Source of the DNA: Ooceraea biroi
Lineage: Eukaryota; Arthropoda; Insecta; Hymenoptera; Formicidae
Length of the DNA: 64,000 nucleotides
Reading direction: 5' to 3'
Assembly: GCF_003672135.1 (NCBI RefSeq)
Contig: NC_039508.1
Span: 15,883,945-15,947,944, forward strand
The notes beneath the pieces are model-generated. The model saw only the letters and a program-made list of their open reading frames with translations, was not told where the DNA came from and did no database searches. Shown piece after piece: positions 61,302-64,000 of the stretch. The position numbers were made by a program, and so were the translations under genes. Position 1 is the stretch's first letter; each line of letters starts with the position of its first letter.

Positions 61302-64000
61302 TCCTAGGGAAAAAGTTACGTGATCGCTGCCCAGATACAGAAGTGCTTGTTTAAATGCATTCTATAAAACAAGCGAATGATTATCGAAGCATTTTAATCA
61401 GAGCGCTGCGATTGCCTCGTAAATCTTTCGCTTTGCTGTGAATTTAACTAAATGATTTCATTGCGTTTATTTTCCATAGGTAATGAACAAAGCATGAACT
61501 TCAGAAAAAAAAGATTCTTTATAGCGTTCAAACTTTGAAATTCTTTTCTTCGTGGATTTTATATTTTTTACAGTTTCTTTTTTTTATACCATTTTTATAC
61601 CATTATTTTTCATTTGTTAATTTATTAGTTAATGTTTAAATATATTTTTATTTAGAGGGAAGTAGAACTATTCATTACATACAAGTACAACTATTCATTT
61701 TATATATATATTTGTTATTTAGATATTTTTAATTTATTATGAATTTTATAGATACGCTCTGATACATTACGTAGCAAATTACGTTTACGTAGCAAATTTT
61801 GATTTATATACTTAGAAATGATACTTTTTATGCATATTAGTGTTATATCGTATACATTGTATTATTTAAATTATATTTACATTTAATCCGTGTTATGTAT
61901 TCTGTTGTAGCGATAGGATTAACTACAATTAGATAAGTAAGTAGATGATAAATGAACCAAGAGATAATGTTAATTAAAATCGACCGACGTGAATGCAAAC
62001 GAAAATTAAACAGATCAGACTGCCTTATTTGCATTGATGACGGTGTTTCATGCGAAGTGTAATTAGACATTATGAAAGTGACTATCAAAGACAAAGGTTG
62101 TGCATTTATTTCGGTGGGATTTACTATCGCTCGCTCACAGTGGTTCGTTAACTAAATCCTCGTAAACGTCTACTAAATTTCGCATAAAGCCGCCGGCGCG
62201 TCAATACACCGAATAAATTTAGCCATAAAAACATCTTTACGGCCGCTGTACGAAACGAGTGCGTCTAAAACTGTGACGTAAAATTTTGTTTAAATTTCCA
62301 ATGCTTATCCCGCAAATCAGCTTGATTAAGTCATCAGTCTGCCTTTTACAATTCTCTTTTTAATGAAATGGAAAACATTGAATCTTTTAAATCTTATATT
62401 CTTGTCACGAAAAGTATCAAATAAAATAAATATTGATCAAGATTAAAAGAATAGAAAGTCAATCATAATTAATCATAATTAAAATCATAATTAAATGATA
62501 ATTTAATTTTGTTACATCGTACATTATTTGAATGCTTATTTGAATTGTATGAAACAAGAAATTCTCTTTCTCTCATGTCCATTTATCTAAGAAGGATTAA
62601 CTCTTTAAAATTTTAAATTTTTAAATAAATTCCTGAATATAAATTCTTTGAGATAATCTTACGTTTTGTATACTCTTAATCAATAATACGATACTTAATC
62701 TTGCATTCATTGCTAAAGAGCATTAAGCAGTGCGTCTAGAAATAATGTGAACGTTGCATTTACTTTGGCATTATGTTCATCGATCGTGCTTTCTGCATTT
62801 GCGGTTATAGTAAATTTGCATTTGGATTATGCCGTATTGGTATAACCGTAAATTATATTTATATCGTGATGAGCGTCCGTATTATCTAATCGTGTAAATC
62901 AGCTTATACGTTTTTTATACATATTAAAATTCATTTATTGTATATAGAATGTTATCTGAGAAAATTCAATTTTAATTATACAATTCTTTTTATAATATTT
63001 GTTTTTGTCTTTAGCTTATGTACTATTTAGATATTAGTTAAAAATATGTAATTACATAAGAAACAATCGAGTTTTACGGGATTCTCTGTACATATATATT
63101 GCACATACAATTCTGTAAAAATATACTGATATTTTGTACATATTTATAATATCGTTTTCGAACATGAAAATGTAAGTTACTTTATTTTCCACATTTTGAT
63201 ATTTTTTATGATTCGCGTTCGCGCATGAATTCGAGAGACAGATGCGGCATGCATTGCAATTTTTGATATCTATGTTTGATCTCTACATGAAGCAGTCATG
63301 TGTTTTATCATGGTTTTATCGTAGTAGAAATAATTTCAGTCGGCACACAATGCATGTCATTCTCAAAGATTCATAAAGGTGGCACTCTATGCAAGCTATT
63401 CATGCGTTTTGCCGCATTAATAAATTCACCGGAAATTATTTTAAAAAATGTGCCTCGATTATTTGTGGACATTTATGCTCCACGAAAAAAGAAAACAAAA
63501 AACGCACGAACAGCGTTGTCGTAAACTTAATTTTTATTTAAATTCCGATAACATTTCCGTTTTCTTTCTACCCAGAAATTTTAATTTACTTCGCATAGTT
63601 TAACGTAATTTTCAACGTCCAGTGTGATATTTTTGCCATGAATTGGTTTAATTACAAGCATGAAAGAAAAATTACGTAACGAAAATTAAATACACGTTTC
63701 TATTTTTAGAAAGACGCAAGCAGGTCAATCAATTTGATCTGCTTGTGCCGTTTAGCTTTATTTATGAAGTAATTTGCTGTAGAAGGAGCTGTAGGCTCTC
63801 GCGGTTTTCGGAATGAGAAAATACCATTTACAGCAGCATTCCGCTCGAAACGGCTGGCGAGTACCAGCAATTACTACTTCGGTCGGCGCGCTTCCACTTC
63901 TACGACGTCAGTCAGAGAATTTCATCGCTTTTCTAGAATTGCTGCTCTAGACTCTACATACGGTGCTTGGCACCACACTTGAACACGCTATCGTACCAGC
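61302..64000. other. Intergenic flank, nothing recognised
   Basis: AT-rich sequence with no supported gene, RNA or mobile element. Only short chance frames are present (for example 61843-62094 minus and 63300-63524 plus). Confidence 0.55.

Overview
The window looks like a piece of an insect nuclear chromosome, most likely from a hymenopteran and plausibly an ant. It is AT-rich with scattered CpG-dense patches, it has multi-kilobase introns with GT/AG borders, and its transposon remnants are of types common in ant genomes. The order is inferred. That it is an arthropod is well supported by the protein encoded here. There is no sign of bacterial gene organisation.

The main gene is the 3' half of Shal (the Kv4 A-type voltage-gated potassium channel), on the + strand. 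Four coding exons were found: 11145-11307 (selectivity filter YGD, S6 and proximal C-tail), 27285-27479 (basic C-tail and the dileucine dendritic-targeting motif), 41174-41326 (proline-directed phosphorylation cluster and a Cys-rich patch) and 57343-57450 (last 35 residues and stop). Phases match at all three junctions that can be tested. The upstream exons (T1 domain, S1-S5, pore helix) lie outside the window. Exon 41174-41326 also reads through its own 5' splice site into 74 further GC-rich, coding-like codons that end at 41551 in ETRV, a class I PDZ ligand. The gene therefore probably has two alternative C-termini.

Almost everything else is intron or downstream flank, colonised by DNA transposons. 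There is a deletion derivative of a DUF4817-type transposon (2862-3622). Three related long-inverted-repeat elements (3629-4615, 13153-14024, 34502-35257) differ in length by one internal repeat unit each. A nearly intact mariner (30661-31946) has perfect 30-bp ends and a single in-frame stop. A small MITE lies at 50271-50487. All of them sit in Shal introns.

Downstream of the last exon (57451-64000) there is probable 3'UTR with GA, TA and GAT repeats. At 61.0-61.3 kb a small coding-like fragment is bracketed by a 20-bp direct repeat. No rRNA, tRNA or CRISPR feature was recognised. Many other open frames of 60-165 codons occur in the introns. None carries a domain I recognise and most are treated as chance.
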